Positions 55,834-64,000 of a stretch of 64,000 nt of DNA are shown here, one piece after another; position 1 is the first letter of the stretch; every line of letters starts with the position of its first letter. The stretch comes from Mycolicibacterium rutilum (lineage in GTDB: Bacteria > Actinomycetota > Actinomycetes > Mycobacteriales > Mycobacteriaceae). The position numbers and the translations under genes were made by a program. Under the pieces are notes generated by a model that was not told the origin of the DNA, did not search any database, and worked only from the letters and a program-made list of their open reading frames with translations. The stretch covers positions 2,790,001 to 2,854,000 of the forward strand of contig NZ_LT629971.1 of NCBI RefSeq assembly GCF_900108565.1, given 5' to 3'.

Positions 55834-55993
55834 CCCCCAATCATCAAGCGATGCAACCACGATGCATTTGCGGAAATTCAGCACGCGAAGGATTGGACCC
55901 GTTTCCCACGGGTAGACGGTGGCTCGGCAGCTAGCGGGGGTGGACACTCGGTCCAGGGTCGACTAGCTCCAATACACCGAAGGAGCAATCAGC
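55834..55993. other. Intergenic region, 160 nt
   Basis: It contains the inverted repeat TGGAC-ACTCG-GTCCA at about 55942-55956 and GAAGGAG as ribosome binding site of the WGxxGxxG gene. No clear -10 box is identified. Otherwise nothing recognisable. Confidence 0.5.
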
Positions 55994-56260
55994 ATGCAAA
56001 AGCCATTGGCAGTAGGCGCGGTGACGCTTTCCTTGCTGTTCGGCGGTGCCGGCGTCGCCAACGCGACCGAGATCACCGAACCGGTTACGACAACGACCGT
56101 TGCCCAGCAAGCCGACGACGACGAGGGCGGCGACAACGGTCTGTGGGGACTCGCAGGGTTGCTCGGGTTGCTCGGATTGCTGGGGCTGAAACGCCGCAAG
56201 GACGCCGACTATCCGGCCGCGCGGACCACGGCCACCGTGAATCCACCCCGGGGCGCGTAA
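55994..56260 (+). CDS. WGxxGxxG-type secreted small membrane protein
   Basis: 88 residues. A signal-like N-terminus (MQKPLAVGAVTLSLLFGGAGVANA, cleavage likely after ANA) precedes an acidic Thr-rich linker, then LWGLAGLLGLLGLLGLKRRK, a WGxxGxxG sorting-type segment with a Leu/Gly helix and basic stop. A basic Thr/Pro tail follows. The ending resembles CTERM-like anchors, but the processing enzyme in mycobacteria is unknown. AAGGAG lies upstream. Confidence 0.82.
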   Translation: MQKPLAVGAVTLSLLFGGAGVANATEITEPVTTTTVAQQADDDEGGDNGLWGLAGLLGLLGLLGLKRRKDADYPAARTTATVNPPRGA

Positions 56261-56361
56261 CCGCACAACGTCGCACCACTGTGGATCCCCGCCGGGATTC
56301 CCCGGTCCGACGTACAAGTCGTGTCCCGCTTTCCCGTCGACGATGAGGCAGAATCGCGGAA

Positions 56362-57402
56362 GTGACGCAGCCGCCGCACCGCCCCGGGCCGCCCGACTGG
56401 CGTGGCAGGGGCGCGCCCCCGCCCAATCCGGGTCAGCGGCGGCCACCACCACCTCCACCCGGCCCGGCGCGGCCCGCTCCGCGGCAACCACCACCCCCGA
56501 ACCGGCCCGCGCCGCCCCGCCGGCCGGAGCCGCCCACCGAACAGCTCCGCCGCAGGTTCGAGCGGCCCCCGTCGCCCGCCGACGTCCGCCCCACCCAGCA
56601 GATCCACCGGCAGGCGCCACCGCCGCCCCCGCCGCCGACCTTCGGGCCGACCCCGGGCAGCGAAGGCAAGCCCCGCCGCCGCCGCGGCGTCAACACCACC
56701 CTCGTCCTGCTGATCGTGCTGATCGTGGTGGCCCTGCTCGCCGGTGGGCTGGCGGCCGGCGAGCTGTACGCCCGGCACCGCGCCGACGGCATCCTGACCG
56801 AGGTCGCCGAATGCGTGACCGAGGACGGCGTGACGATCTCGTTCGGCGTGAACCCGCCGTTCCTGTGGCAACACATCACTGGCCACTACACCAACATCTC
56901 GGTCACCACCGACGGCAACCGCGTGCAGAGCGCCGACGGGATGACCGCGGAGGTGACGCTCGCCGACGTCCGGCTGCAGGAGACCGACGACTCCAAGGGC
57001 ACCATCGGGGCGCTCGACGCCACGCTGAGCTGGAAATCGTCGGGCATCAAGGACACGGTCGCCGAGAACCTGCCCGGTGTCGGCAACCTCATCACCGGCG
57101 TGCGCACCGATCCCGCCGCGGGCACCGTGATCCTCGAGGCCGGCGACAACAGCGTCACCGCCAAACCCGTCGTCGAGAACGGCGACCTCAACCTGCAGGT
57201 GCTCGACGTCGTCGGACCGCTGCCCAAAGACGCCGTGCAGAGCGCGCTCAACGACCTGACCAAGAAGCTCAACGACAACTACCCGCTGGGCATCAAGGCC
57301 GACAGCGTCGAGGTCACCGACTCGGGCGTGGTCGGAAAGTTCTCCAGCCGCGACGCCTCGATCCCGAAGGAAGACGCGAACCCCTGCTTCGCGCGGCTCT
57401 AA
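56362..57402 (+). CDS. LmeA-family phospholipid-binding protein (DUF2993) with proline-rich N-terminus
   Basis: A 346-residue protein. Residues 1-105 are proline-rich and cytoplasmic, a membrane helix follows at about 112-133 (NTTLVLLIVLIVVALLAGGLAAG), then the DUF2993/LmeA periplasmic domain (FLWQHITGHYTNISVTTDGNRVQSADGM, ... GKFSSRDASIPKE). LmeA-type proteins bind phosphoinositides and aid lipomannan mannosylation. The large proline-rich head is unlike the short secreted LmeA. GTG 56362 with CAGAAT upstream suggests leaderless expression. Confidence 0.83.
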   Translation: MTQPPHRPGPPDWRGRGAPPPNPGQRRPPPPPPGPARPAPRQPPPPNRPAPPRRPEPPTEQLRRRFERPPSPADVRPTQQIHRQAPPPPPPPTFGPTPGSEGKPRRRRGVNTTLVLLIVLIVVALLAGGLAAGELYARHRADGILTEVAECVTEDGVTISFGVNPPFLWQHITGHYTNISVTTDGNRVQSADGMTAEVTLADVRLQETDDSKGTIGALDATLSWKSSGIKDTVAENLPGVGNLITGVRTDPAAGTVILEAGDNSVTAKPVVENGDLNLQVLDVVGPLPKDAVQSALNDLTKKLNDNYPLGIKADSVEVTDSGVVGKFSSRDASIPKEDANPCFARL

Positions 57403-57611
57403 CGGCGGTTGGCCAGATAGCGCGCGGCGACGGCGACCGCGGTCAGCACCACGACCAGCGCGACGACGGCGCCGACGACCGTGAGCGCAACGGACCCCGC
57501 ATCGACGGGCCGGCCGATCAGCTCGGCGCGGCGCCAGTACACCGCGCCGATCAGCACTGCCTTGACGACGACGATGATCGAGGCGATCCGGACGACGGTG
57601 CGAAGCGACAC
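57399..57611 (-). CDS. Small two-helix membrane protein, unknown
   Basis: 70 residues with two hydrophobic helices (about 5-25 and 42-66) and a basic C-terminus (ARYLANRR). It converges with the LmeA-like gene (4-nt overlap) and lies 24 nt downstream of the NlpC/P60-like gene on the same strand. Function unknown. Confidence 0.7.
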   Translation of the reverse strand: MSLRTVVRIASIIVVVKAVLIGAVYWRRAELIGRPVDAGSVALTVVGAVVALVVVLTAVAVAARYLANRR

Positions 57612-57635
57612 CCCACCAGCGTAGGGACCGCGGCG

Positions 57636-58328
57636 TCAGTCCAGCTCGACTGCGATCTCGGCGCCGAGTTGATACCCCGGAGTCAGCGGCAGGAAGTCGC
57701 CGCTCCAGAACTTGCCCGGGTCGAACCAGTTGTAGTGCTTCTCGGTCGACAGCAGGCCCATCTGCTCGTAGGTGATCGCGACGGTCTCGGCGCAGTACGC
57801 CGTCTCCAGCCCGACCTGCAGCTCCTCCTGCTTCCTGCGCTGGGTGGCGTCGCGAACCTTCCTGTGCACGAACGGAATTCCGCGGGTGAAGTCGGTCACG
57901 GCCAGCCGGCCGCGAAACCACCGGCCGGTCAGCCGCGCGGTGCTGGGGAAGGGGGTGCCGTCCATCCGGGCCACCACCTTCAACGCGCTGTCCTCCTGCT
58001 CCCGATTCGCGTACGGGTTCAGCTGCCGCAGCCAGCACCGCTGGTGATAGCTGGTGACCCACCGCTCGACGACCTGGCGGGCGTCGTTGAGCTGCACGCC
58101 CCGATGGTTGTCGCCGGTCCACAGGTCGACGAGCTTGTCGCCGAGCTCGGCATGCCAGATCAGCGGCGGCAGATCCTCGATCGCGATCGTCATCCCGACG
58201 TGGTTGACCGGGCTGTTGGTCATCGACTGGATGGCCCGGTCGGGCCCGGACCGGCCGCGGAACAGCCAGAGGTCGCCGGTGCGCGTCGCATCGAGCGCCT
58301 GCGTCAGCGACACGGTGCTTGGACTCAC
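57636..58328 (-). CDS. Possible permuted NlpC/P60-type (YiiX/LRAT-like) protein
   Basis: A 230-residue protein without a signal peptide. The order is a His motif, NSPVNHVGMTI at about 38-48, followed later by a Cys motif, TAYCAETVA at about 190-198. This His-before-Cys order is that of permuted papain-like NlpC/P60 hydrolases. GDLWLFRG near the start is the typical entry segment (GDLVLF in relatives). Possible lipid or amide hydrolase; no substrate evidence. Confidence 0.65.
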   Translation of the reverse strand: MSPSTVSLTQALDATRTGDLWLFRGRSGPDRAIQSMTNSPVNHVGMTIAIEDLPPLIWHAELGDKLVDLWTGDNHRGVQLNDARQVVERWVTSYHQRCWLRQLNPYANREQEDSALKVVARMDGTPFPSTARLTGRWFRGRLAVTDFTRGIPFVHRKVRDATQRRKQEELQVGLETAYCAETVAITYEQMGLLSTEKHYNWFDPGKFWSGDFLPLTPGYQLGAEIAVELD

Positions 58329-58355
58329 GGGAGCAGCTTAGGCAGACTGACCGCC

Positions 58356-58523
58356 ATGCGCGGCATATGGAAGTGGGTCGGTCTGGCCGGCGTCGCCGGC
58401 GTGGTGGCGGGCGGTGTGCTGGTCGCGCGCGACCAGCGTCGTCGCAACTCCTACACGCCCGACGACATCCGGGCCCGGCTGCATCAGCGGGTGGCCGAGG
58501 CCGACCGGGGCGCCGGGAGCTAA
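58356..58523 (+). CDS. Very small membrane protein, unknown
   Basis: 55 residues: [27 protein letters not shown] forms one helix, followed by a charged amphipathic segment ([20 protein letters not shown]). CAGACT 8 nt before ATG suggests leaderless expression. It overlaps the convergent cyclase gene by 4 nt. Plausible gene by composition and layout. Confidence 0.65.
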   Translation: MRGIWKWVGLAGVAGVVAGGVLVARDQRRRNSYTPDDIRARLHQRVAEADRGAGS

Positions 58524-59302
58524 GCGGCGACGGCGTAGAGCCGGTGCTTGCCGCCGAACCCCTTCAGTTCCGCGTCCCGGCCGTCGTCGAACTCCAGGCC
58601 GTCGACGTCGCGCACGGCGTTGCGCACCACCTCGCTGACCAACACCTCACCGCCGTCGGCCTCGCCGGCCACCCGCGCAGCCATCGCCACGTTGCGGCCG
58701 AACAGGTCGTCGCCGCGGCGCACCGACTTGCCCATGTGGATCCCGATGCGCACCCGAATCCCGTTCGGCTGCCGACGAAGTGAGCGCTGGATGTCGACGC
58801 TGCACCGGACCGCCTGTTCCGGCTGCGCGAAGGCCAGCATGAAACCGTCGCCCTGGCTTTTCACCACATAACCCGAGTGCTTCTTGACGTGCCGGCCGAC
58901 CATCTTGTCGTGGCGGCCGAGCAACCGGACCCACGCGCGGTCGCCGATGCGCTCGTTGAGCGCGGTGGACTCCTCGATGTCGGAGAACGCGATCACGATC
59001 TTGCCGCCCGGCGCCAGCCGCGCCAGATCCGGCCGCTCGACCTCGGCCCAGTCCGCCAGGTCCTCGATCGAGGACCGCACCGCTGCGCCCAGGCCGTCCT
59101 TGCGCAGGATGTTGGCCGTCTGCCACACCTGCTTGACCGCCTCCCGGCCACCGGTGAACAGCATGTTCTTCGTGTCGAGGCGAGACCGGGCCTCGTCGAG
59201 CTCGGCGCGCTGGCGGGTGTAGCGGATCCACAGCACCCCCAGCGCGACGGCCTCCGCCGCCGCGACGACGCCCAGCACATATGCCGCGATCTGCACACCC
59301 AT
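58520..59302 (-). CDS. Class III adenylate/guanylate cyclase
   Basis: 260 residues. An N-terminal membrane helix (about 5-27) is followed by a linker and the catalytic domain. Metal-binding Asp residues lie in [10 protein letters not shown] and [38 protein letters not shown] is the usual class III core segment with the transition-state Asn/Arg region. It makes cAMP most probably; residues fixing ATP versus GTP cannot be judged by eye. Starts at ATG 59302 or GTG 59305. Confidence 0.88.
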   Translation of the reverse strand: MGVQIAAYVLGVVAAAEAVALGVLWIRYTRQRAELDEARSRLDTKNMLFTGGREAVKQVWQTANILRKDGLGAAVRSSIEDLADWAEVERPDLARLAPGGKIVIAFSDIEESTALNERIGDRAWVRLLGRHDKMVGRHVKKHSGYVVKSQGDGFMLAFAQPEQAVRCSVDIQRSLRRQPNGIRVRIGIHMGKSVRRGDDLFGRNVAMAARVAGEADGGEVLVSEVVRNAVRDVDGLEFDDGRDAELKGFGGKHRLYAVAA

Positions 59303-59331
59303 CACCGTTCAAGTATTGGATGCTGAGACCC

Positions 59332-60288
59332 GTGACGTCCGCGGAGCCCCGGTATTACGAGAGTCGCTACATCCGCGCCAACCATCCCCAGCTGCCGCGC
59401 GCGCTGTGGGTGCGCGAGACGCTGCTGCGTCCGACGGCCGGCGCGCCGACGGCCGACGTGTGGGTGATGCTGTTCGATCCCGACGGCGCAGGCAACCGGG
59501 CGCTCAAGCAGTCGTACCCGATCGACACGGCCGAATTCGGGGACGACGAGTGGACCGCGCGCATCGCCGCCACCAGCCTGCACGACCGCGCCGCCGAAGG
59601 GGTGGTGACCGGCAGCGGCCGCTCGGCCCGCTGGGATCTGTCGATCGACCCCGGCGACGCCGACCCGGTCAGACTGCTCACCGAACGGGCGTACGCCGCA
59701 CGGTTTCCGACCGCGAAGACCACCGTGCGTCATCCGCTGGCGACGTTCGACGGGCTGCTCGAACTCGACGACACTCGGGTGCCGGTCGACGGATGGACCG
59801 GCAGCGTCAACCACAACTGGGGCACCCGACACACCCCCGCATACGCCTACGGCCAGATCTGCGGCTTCGACGACGCCCCCGACTCGACGCTGGAGATCGT
59901 GACGGCCCGCGCCGCGTTGGGTCCGGTGCTGCTGCCGGGCGTGACGCTGTTCGTGTTCCGGCACGCCGGAACGGAATTCGCCGTCCGGTCGATCCGCGCC
60001 AGCCTGTCGACGCACGGCCGCTACCGGCCGTCCTCCTGGACCTTCGGCGGACGGATCGGCGAGAAGATGATCGAGGGGGAGATCGTCGCCGAACCATCCG
60101 ACGTAATCGGACTGACCTACACCGACACCGACGGGCGCACGAAGTACTGCTACAACTCTGCGATCGCGACATGCCGAATTCAGGTGGCAGGCAAGGCTTT
60201 CGAACGAGCAGAGCTGACGGCCGACCGGCGAGCGATGCTGGAGATCCTCACCGACACCCCGCACGACACGGTCCCGCTGCTGGCTTGA
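59332..60288 (+). CDS. CrtC/tocopherol cyclase-like lipocalin-fold protein, unknown
   Basis: A 318-residue protein. The middle segment WTGSVNHNWGTRHTPAYAYGQICGF carries the NHNWGT-type motif seen in hydroxyneurosporene synthase (CrtC) and tocopherol-cyclase-like double-lipocalin folds. No signal peptide. The start is GTG 59332 (GATGCT 7 nt upstream, leaderless) or ATG 59320. It is convergent with the large fusion gene, with only 3 nt between the stop codons. It may act on an isoprenoid or lipid; unknown. Confidence 0.7.
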   Translation: MTSAEPRYYESRYIRANHPQLPRALWVRETLLRPTAGAPTADVWVMLFDPDGAGNRALKQSYPIDTAEFGDDEWTARIAATSLHDRAAEGVVTGSGRSARWDLSIDPGDADPVRLLTERAYAARFPTAKTTVRHPLATFDGLLELDDTRVPVDGWTGSVNHNWGTRHTPAYAYGQICGFDDAPDSTLEIVTARAALGPVLLPGVTLFVFRHAGTEFAVRSIRASLSTHGRYRPSSWTFGGRIGEKMIEGEIVAEPSDVIGLTYTDTDGRTKYCYNSAIATCRIQVAGKAFERAELTADRRAMLEILTDTPHDTVPLLA

Positions 60289-60291
60289 CGG

Positions 60292-63219
60292 TCACCAGCC
60301 CTCGGAGAGCACACGGTCGAGGGTGTCGACGTAGAAGTCGGCGCCGTCGGTGTCGATGCACAGCGGCGGCTTGGTCTTGAGGATGTTTTGGTGGTCACCG
60401 GTGGGCTGGATGACGACACCGAGTTCGAGCATGCGGTCACAGATCGCCGCGGTCTCCGCGGTCGCCGGCTCCAGGGTCTGCCGGTCGCGGACCATCTCCA
60501 CGCCCAGATACAGGCCGATGCCGTGCACCGTGCCGATGAGCGGGTGCCGGTCCTGCAGCTCGACCAGCCGCCGCTTCAGGTATCCGCCTACGCGGGAGGC
60601 GTTGCCCTGCAGGCCTTCCTCGCGGAGTACGTCGAGCACCGTGATCCCGATGGCGCACGACAGCGGGCTGCCGCCGGTGGAGGAGAAGAAGTAGCCCTGC
60701 GACCGGAACCGCTCGGCCACGGCGCGGCTGGTGATCACCGCGCCCAACGGATAGCCGTTGCCTGTCGACTTCGCGACCGAGACGATGTCGGGCACCGCGT
60801 CCTGCTGCTGAAAACCCCAGAACCACTCGCCGAGCCGGCCGTAACCGACCTGCACCTCGTCGGAGATCGCCAGTCCGCCGCCGGCGCGCACGGCCGCGTA
60901 CACCTGCTGCAGGTAACCGTCGGGCAGCGCCATGCCGCCGGCGTTGCCGTACACGGATTCGCAGATGAACGCGGCGGGCGGCCGACCCGAGGCGATCAGC
61001 TCCTCGATCTGACGTACGGCGTCCTCCGCGTAACGGACAGCGTCGGGGCCGCGGTACTTGCCGCGGAAGCTGTTCGGCGACTCCACGGTGTGCACCCATT
61101 CGGGGCGGGTGGCCAGCGCGTTGGGGTTGTCGGCGATCGACGTCGACACCGCGTCGGTCCCGTACGTCCAGCCGTGATAGGCCTCGCGCACCGCGACCAC
61201 GTCACCTCTGCCCGTCGCGGCCATGGCCAGTCGCAGCGCGAGATCGCTTGCCTCAGAACCGGAGTTGACCAGGAACACGGTGTCGAGCGGATCGGGCAGC
61301 GTCGCGGCCAACCGCTCGCTGAACTCCACCACCACCTCGTAGTTGAACCGCGAGTTCGTGTTCAGCTTGCGTAGCTGGCGCTCCGCGGTGTCGGCGACAC
61401 GCGGGTGCGCGTGCCCCAGCACGGTCACGTTGTTGACCATGTCCAGGTAGCAGCGTCCGGCCGTGGACAGCAGGTAGTTGCGCCAACCGCGTTCGATCTG
61501 CGGCGGCCTGCGGTAGTAATGCTCCTGCACCGCAGCGAAACTCGCGTCGCGCCGGGCCAACAGGTCGGGTTCCGCCGCGGGCGCCGCCACCGGCAGGCCC
61601 AGCAGCGGGCGCGGATCGCCTGTCAGCGCCAGCCAACCCGGCGCCAGTTCCGCACTGACGTACGGCGGCGCGACCGGGGCGCCCGTCGGTCGCACACTCA
61701 CCCGGACCGGTTGCCGCGCAGCGGTTCTGGCCAGCTCCTGGCCCGCGTGGATGGCGCCGAGCGCCGCGCTGACCTGCGCGCCGGTCAGCGTAATCTCGTG
61801 GTCGACGCCGCGCAGTGTGATCTCGTCAGCCGACGCGTGCACCACCTCACCGCCCCACGGCGCCTGCAGCCCGGCCTCCGACGACGACCACAACGTGACG
61901 CCGGTGGGCACCACGTCGGGGCTGTCCTGCGACAGCTTCCCAGCTTGGCTCAGCCGGGGCACGCCGTATTCGGAGATGACAATCCCAGGACGGTTCTGCA
62001 GTGCCGCGCAGGCGATTTCGTCGTCCACATCGGCGCTCTGCCACCGGCCGTCGTCGTAGGCGTCGGACAACACGCCGAGGTCCAGCGTCGCCACCGGCGC
62101 AGCGCCGGGCGCCAGCAGCGCGCCCCGCACCGGCGCCGACGCGACGTCAAACCCGAGGTCGGCCAGAATCACCGCGGTCATCACGTCGATCGGCACCGAG
62201 GTGGCCTGGTCGAACATGCGCCGCTCCTCGTCGGCCTGCTCCGTGATGTAGGCGTTGTCCGGATCGAGCGTGGCCTGCTGCGCGCCGCTGACAATCAGCA
62301 CCGCCGTGCGCAGCACCAGCATCGGCCACACCGCCGCGGCCTCGTCGCGCGACAGCGGCCGAATGCCGTTGAACGCGCGGATCGCCGGGAGCACCGAGAT
62401 CGGACCGCTGCCAGGATGGCCGAGCACGCTCGACGCGGTGATCGCCAACTCCGATACCGCCCAGGTGTCGGTCAGGTCGCCGAAGTCGATGACGCCGTCG
62501 GCCACCACCGAGGCGCCGTCGCGGGACACCACGACGTTGGCGTCGGTCAGATCCAGGTGCACCGCCTGGCGCGGCAGCCGGTCGGCCAGCGCCGAGATCC
62601 GTGACCACGCCTCGCGCGCGGCCGCGTCGATGCTGTCCCGCAGGGCGGCATCGGGCACATGCGACAGCAGGGCCGCGACCACGTCGGCGCCGTAACGCAG
62701 ATCCCACTGCAGCACCCGGTCCAGGCCCGGGTGCGTGAAGCCGGCCAACGCCCGGCTGACCCGCCCCGCAACCTCACCGAGGCCGGCCACCGCCGCCGGA
62801 GCGAGGTACCCCGACTCGAGCAGCGTGCCGCCGGACAGGTGGCGGAGCAACCGCACATACGCGGTGCCGTCGAGCAAACCCTGTACCGCCGTGAGTTTTT
62901 CGCCAGACAAGTTCGGCAGCGGCACCGACACCCGCAGGCCCGGTTCGGCGGCCGCGATCACGTCGGCCGCGAGGTCCTGCGCCGTCAGCTCGGTGGCGTT
63001 GAACGCCGAATTGGCCACCTTCAGCACGCCGACCACGGTGCCGTCGCCGGCGGTCACCAGGAAGTTCTTGTCCTGCTGGCTGCCCAGGGAGGCGGCGCGG
63101 GCCTCGATGCCGTACTGCTCGACGAGGATGCGCTCGGCCTGCGCCTCGCTCACGCGGGGCGCGGGCAGTTCCGGTTCGGAGAGGAAGTTGAAGCCGACGG
63201 TGCGGCGGTGGGCGTTCAC
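60292..63219 (-). CDS. Trifunctional-type fusion: APH-like kinase, M23-like domain, class III aminotransferase
   Basis: A 975-residue protein. Residues about 10-330 are an aminoglycoside-phosphotransferase-like kinase domain (VHLDLTDANVV is the catalytic loop, VIDFGDL the metal-binding Asp). About 395-530 is an M23 peptidase-like beta domain (SSEAGLQAPWGGEVV). The rest is a class III PLP aminotransferase with Lys in SVAKSTGNGYPLG and NSGSEASDLALR. Relatives of the last part include ethanolamine-phosphate phospho-lyases and alanine-glyoxylate aminotransferase 2-like enzymes, so a coupled amino-alcohol phosphorylation and elimination is conceivable. GTG 63219 overlaps the upstream hydrolase by 4 nt. 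Confidence 0.88.
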   Translation of the reverse strand: MNAHRRTVGFNFLSEPELPAPRVSEAQAERILVEQYGIEARAASLGSQQDKNFLVTAGDGTVVGVLKVANSAFNATELTAQDLAADVIAAAEPGLRVSVPLPNLSGEKLTAVQGLLDGTAYVRLLRHLSGGTLLESGYLAPAAVAGLGEVAGRVSRALAGFTHPGLDRVLQWDLRYGADVVAALLSHVPDAALRDSIDAAAREAWSRISALADRLPRQAVHLDLTDANVVVSRDGASVVADGVIDFGDLTDTWAVSELAITASSVLGHPGSGPISVLPAIRAFNGIRPLSRDEAAAVWPMLVLRTAVLIVSGAQQATLDPDNAYITEQADEERRMFDQATSVPIDVMTAVILADLGFDVASAPVRGALLAPGAAPVATLDLGVLSDAYDDGRWQSADVDDEIACAALQNRPGIVISEYGVPRLSQAGKLSQDSPDVVPTGVTLWSSSEAGLQAPWGGEVVHASADEITLRGVDHEITLTGAQVSAALGAIHAGQELARTAARQPVRVSVRPTGAPVAPPYVSAELAPGWLALTGDPRPLLGLPVAAPAAEPDLLARRDASFAAVQEHYYRRPPQIERGWRNYLLSTAGRCYLDMVNNVTVLGHAHPRVADTAERQLRKLNTNSRFNYEVVVEFSERLAATLPDPLDTVFLVNSGSEASDLALRLAMAATGRGDVVAVREAYHGWTYGTDAVSTSIADNPNALATRPEWVHTVESPNSFRGKYRGPDAVRYAEDAVRQIEELIASGRPPAAFICESVYGNAGGMALPDGYLQQVYAAVRAGGGLAISDEVQVGYGRLGEWFWGFQQQDAVPDIVSVAKSTGNGYPLGAVITSRAVAERFRSQGYFFSSTGGSPLSCAIGITVLDVLREEGLQGNASRVGGYLKRRLVELQDRHPLIGTVHGIGLYLGVEMVRDRQTLEPATAETAAICDRMLELGVVIQPTGDHQNILKTKPPLCIDTDGADFYVDTLDRVLSEGW

Positions 63220-64000
63220 CGGTTGACGAACTGCACCACGACTTCGGAGAACGCGTCGTTGTCGTCGCCGGCGGCGGTGTGCCCGGCGTTGCTGAGTTCG
63301 GCGAACTCCGCGTGCGGCACCTTGTCCAGGAAGTCCGTGACGCCCTCCATGCTGACCACGTCGGAGAGTCTCCCACGGATCAGCAGGATCGGGATGGTCA
63401 AGTTCGTCACCGCCGCTTCGAGTTTCTCGACGCGCACGAAGCGGTCGTCGAGAGGCGCGGTGAGAAACGCCGGGTCCCAGTGCCAGTACCACCGCCCGTC
63501 GCGCAGCCGCAGATTCTTCGTCAACCCGTCGGAGCTGCGCGGGCGTTCGCGGTGGGGCAGATACGCGGCCACCGCGTCGGCGGCCTCGTCGAGCGTGGCG
63601 AACCCGTCGACGCCGCCGGCCATGAACTCGCGGATGCGGGCGCTGCCGTCCTTCTCGTAGCGCGGGACCACGTCGACGAGCACCAGCTTGGTCACCTTGT
63701 CGGGGCCCGCTGCGTCGGCCACCAGCATGCCCGTCATCCCGCCCATGCTCGCGCCGATCAGCACGACCGGCCGCCCGATCTGGTCGACGACGCGCACGGT
63801 GTCGTCGCACAGCGCGTCGACGGAGTAGTTCGCATCGGGTGCCCGGTCGCTGTCACCGTGGCCGCGGCTGTCCACCGCGACCACGTGCAGCCCGTCGTCG
63901 GCGAGCAGCTTCGCAGTCTTCGTCCAGGAGAACCGGTTCTGGCCGCCGCCGTGCAGGAACAGCACCGACGGTCGTCCGTCGGCGTCCGTCGCGGGCGGGT
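63216..64000 (-). CDS. Alpha/beta hydrolase (partial, 5' end beyond window)
   Basis: The C-terminal 261 codons of a hydrolase; the start lies beyond 64000. Visible are the oxyanion segment VLFLHGGGQNRFSW, nucleophile IGASMGGMTGM, a charged cap region and His in NAGHTAAGD. Stop at 63216 overlaps the fusion gene start by GTGA, so both are one operon. Resembles epoxide-hydrolase and haloperoxidase-type proteins; substrate unknown. Confidence 0.87.
   Translation of the reverse strand, partial: PPATDADGRPSVLFLHGGGQNRFSWTKTAKLLADDGLHVVAVDSRGHGDSDRAPDANYSVDALCDDTVRVVDQIGRPVVLIGASMGGMTGMLVADAAGPDKVTKLVLVDVVPRYEKDGSARIREFMAGGVDGFATLDEAADAVAAYLPHRERPRSSDGLTKNLRLRDGRWYWHWDPAFLTAPLDDRFVRVEKLEAAVTNLTIPILLIRGRLSDVVSMEGVTDFLDKVPHAEFAELSNAGHTAAGDDNDAFSEVVVQFVNR

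Overview
The window is high-GC chromosomal DNA from a fast-growing mycobacterium (Mycolicibacterium type). The evidence is gene content and order. From start to end it follows, with insertions and losses, the Mycobacterium tuberculosis H37Rv order I remember as Rv1072 to Rv1114: Bax-inhibitor-like protein, fadA3, GDSL esterase, lipU, cbs, pra, metB, greA, mca, hemolysin III-like, Z-FPP synthase, coaA, glyA, desA2, phoH2, fum, glpX, AI-2E permease, 3beta-HSD, xseB/xseA, ispH, ychF, vapBC. Rv numbers are from memory of synteny, not from a search. Many genes have a TANNNT-like -10 box 6-8 nt before the start codon and no ribosome binding site, which is the mycobacterial leaderless pattern.

1-12.4 kb: a Bax-inhibitor-1 membrane protein with a candidate ECF sigma promoter; a nuclease-like gene (DUF559/Vsr-like C-terminus) bracketed by two 63-nt palindromic elements; fadA3 thiolase, a GDSL esterase and an HSL-type lipase; the transsulfuration pair cbs and metB, with two proline-rich membrane proteins and a glutaryl-CoA-dehydrogenase-like enzyme between them; a GOLPH3-like protein; greA. 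12.4-20.7 kb: DUF4307, the mca operon (mycothiol conjugate amidase, small membrane protein, thioredoxin-domain protein), a ketosteroid-isomerase-like protein, hemolysin III-like protein, Z-prenyl synthase and three membrane proteins of unknown role.

20.7-36 kb: coaA, a DUF885 metallopeptidase, an unusually long glyA, desA2 with a palindromic operator over its -10, a tiny candidate phoAT overlapping phoH2, two tandem giant LuxR-type (LAL) ATPase regulators, fum, glpX and DUF4245. 36-48 kb: dienelactone hydrolase, AI-2E permease, two SDRs, an SRPBCC protein, an alpha/beta hydrolase and 3beta-HSD, with two KstR-type boxes linking part of this segment to sterol catabolism; xseAB, a lipid-droplet-associated protein, ispH, a lipoprotein penicillin-binding protein, DUF6542, ychF.

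48-64 kb: this part looks more accessory. It has vapBC, an arsenic cassette (ArsR, ArsI, Acr3, ArsC) with its own operator, small stress or detoxification-type genes including a duplicated DUF1801 pair around a SnoaL-like gene, a WGxxGxxG protein, an LmeA-like lipid-binding protein, a permuted NlpC/P60-type protein, a class III nucleotide cyclase, a CrtC-like lipocalin-fold protein, and a three-domain kinase-M23-aminotransferase fusion overlapping an alpha/beta hydrolase cut by the window end. No tRNA, rRNA, CRISPR array, prophage or insertion sequence was recognised. No gene-free stretch exceeds 300 bases; the longest is about 265 bases upstream of greA.
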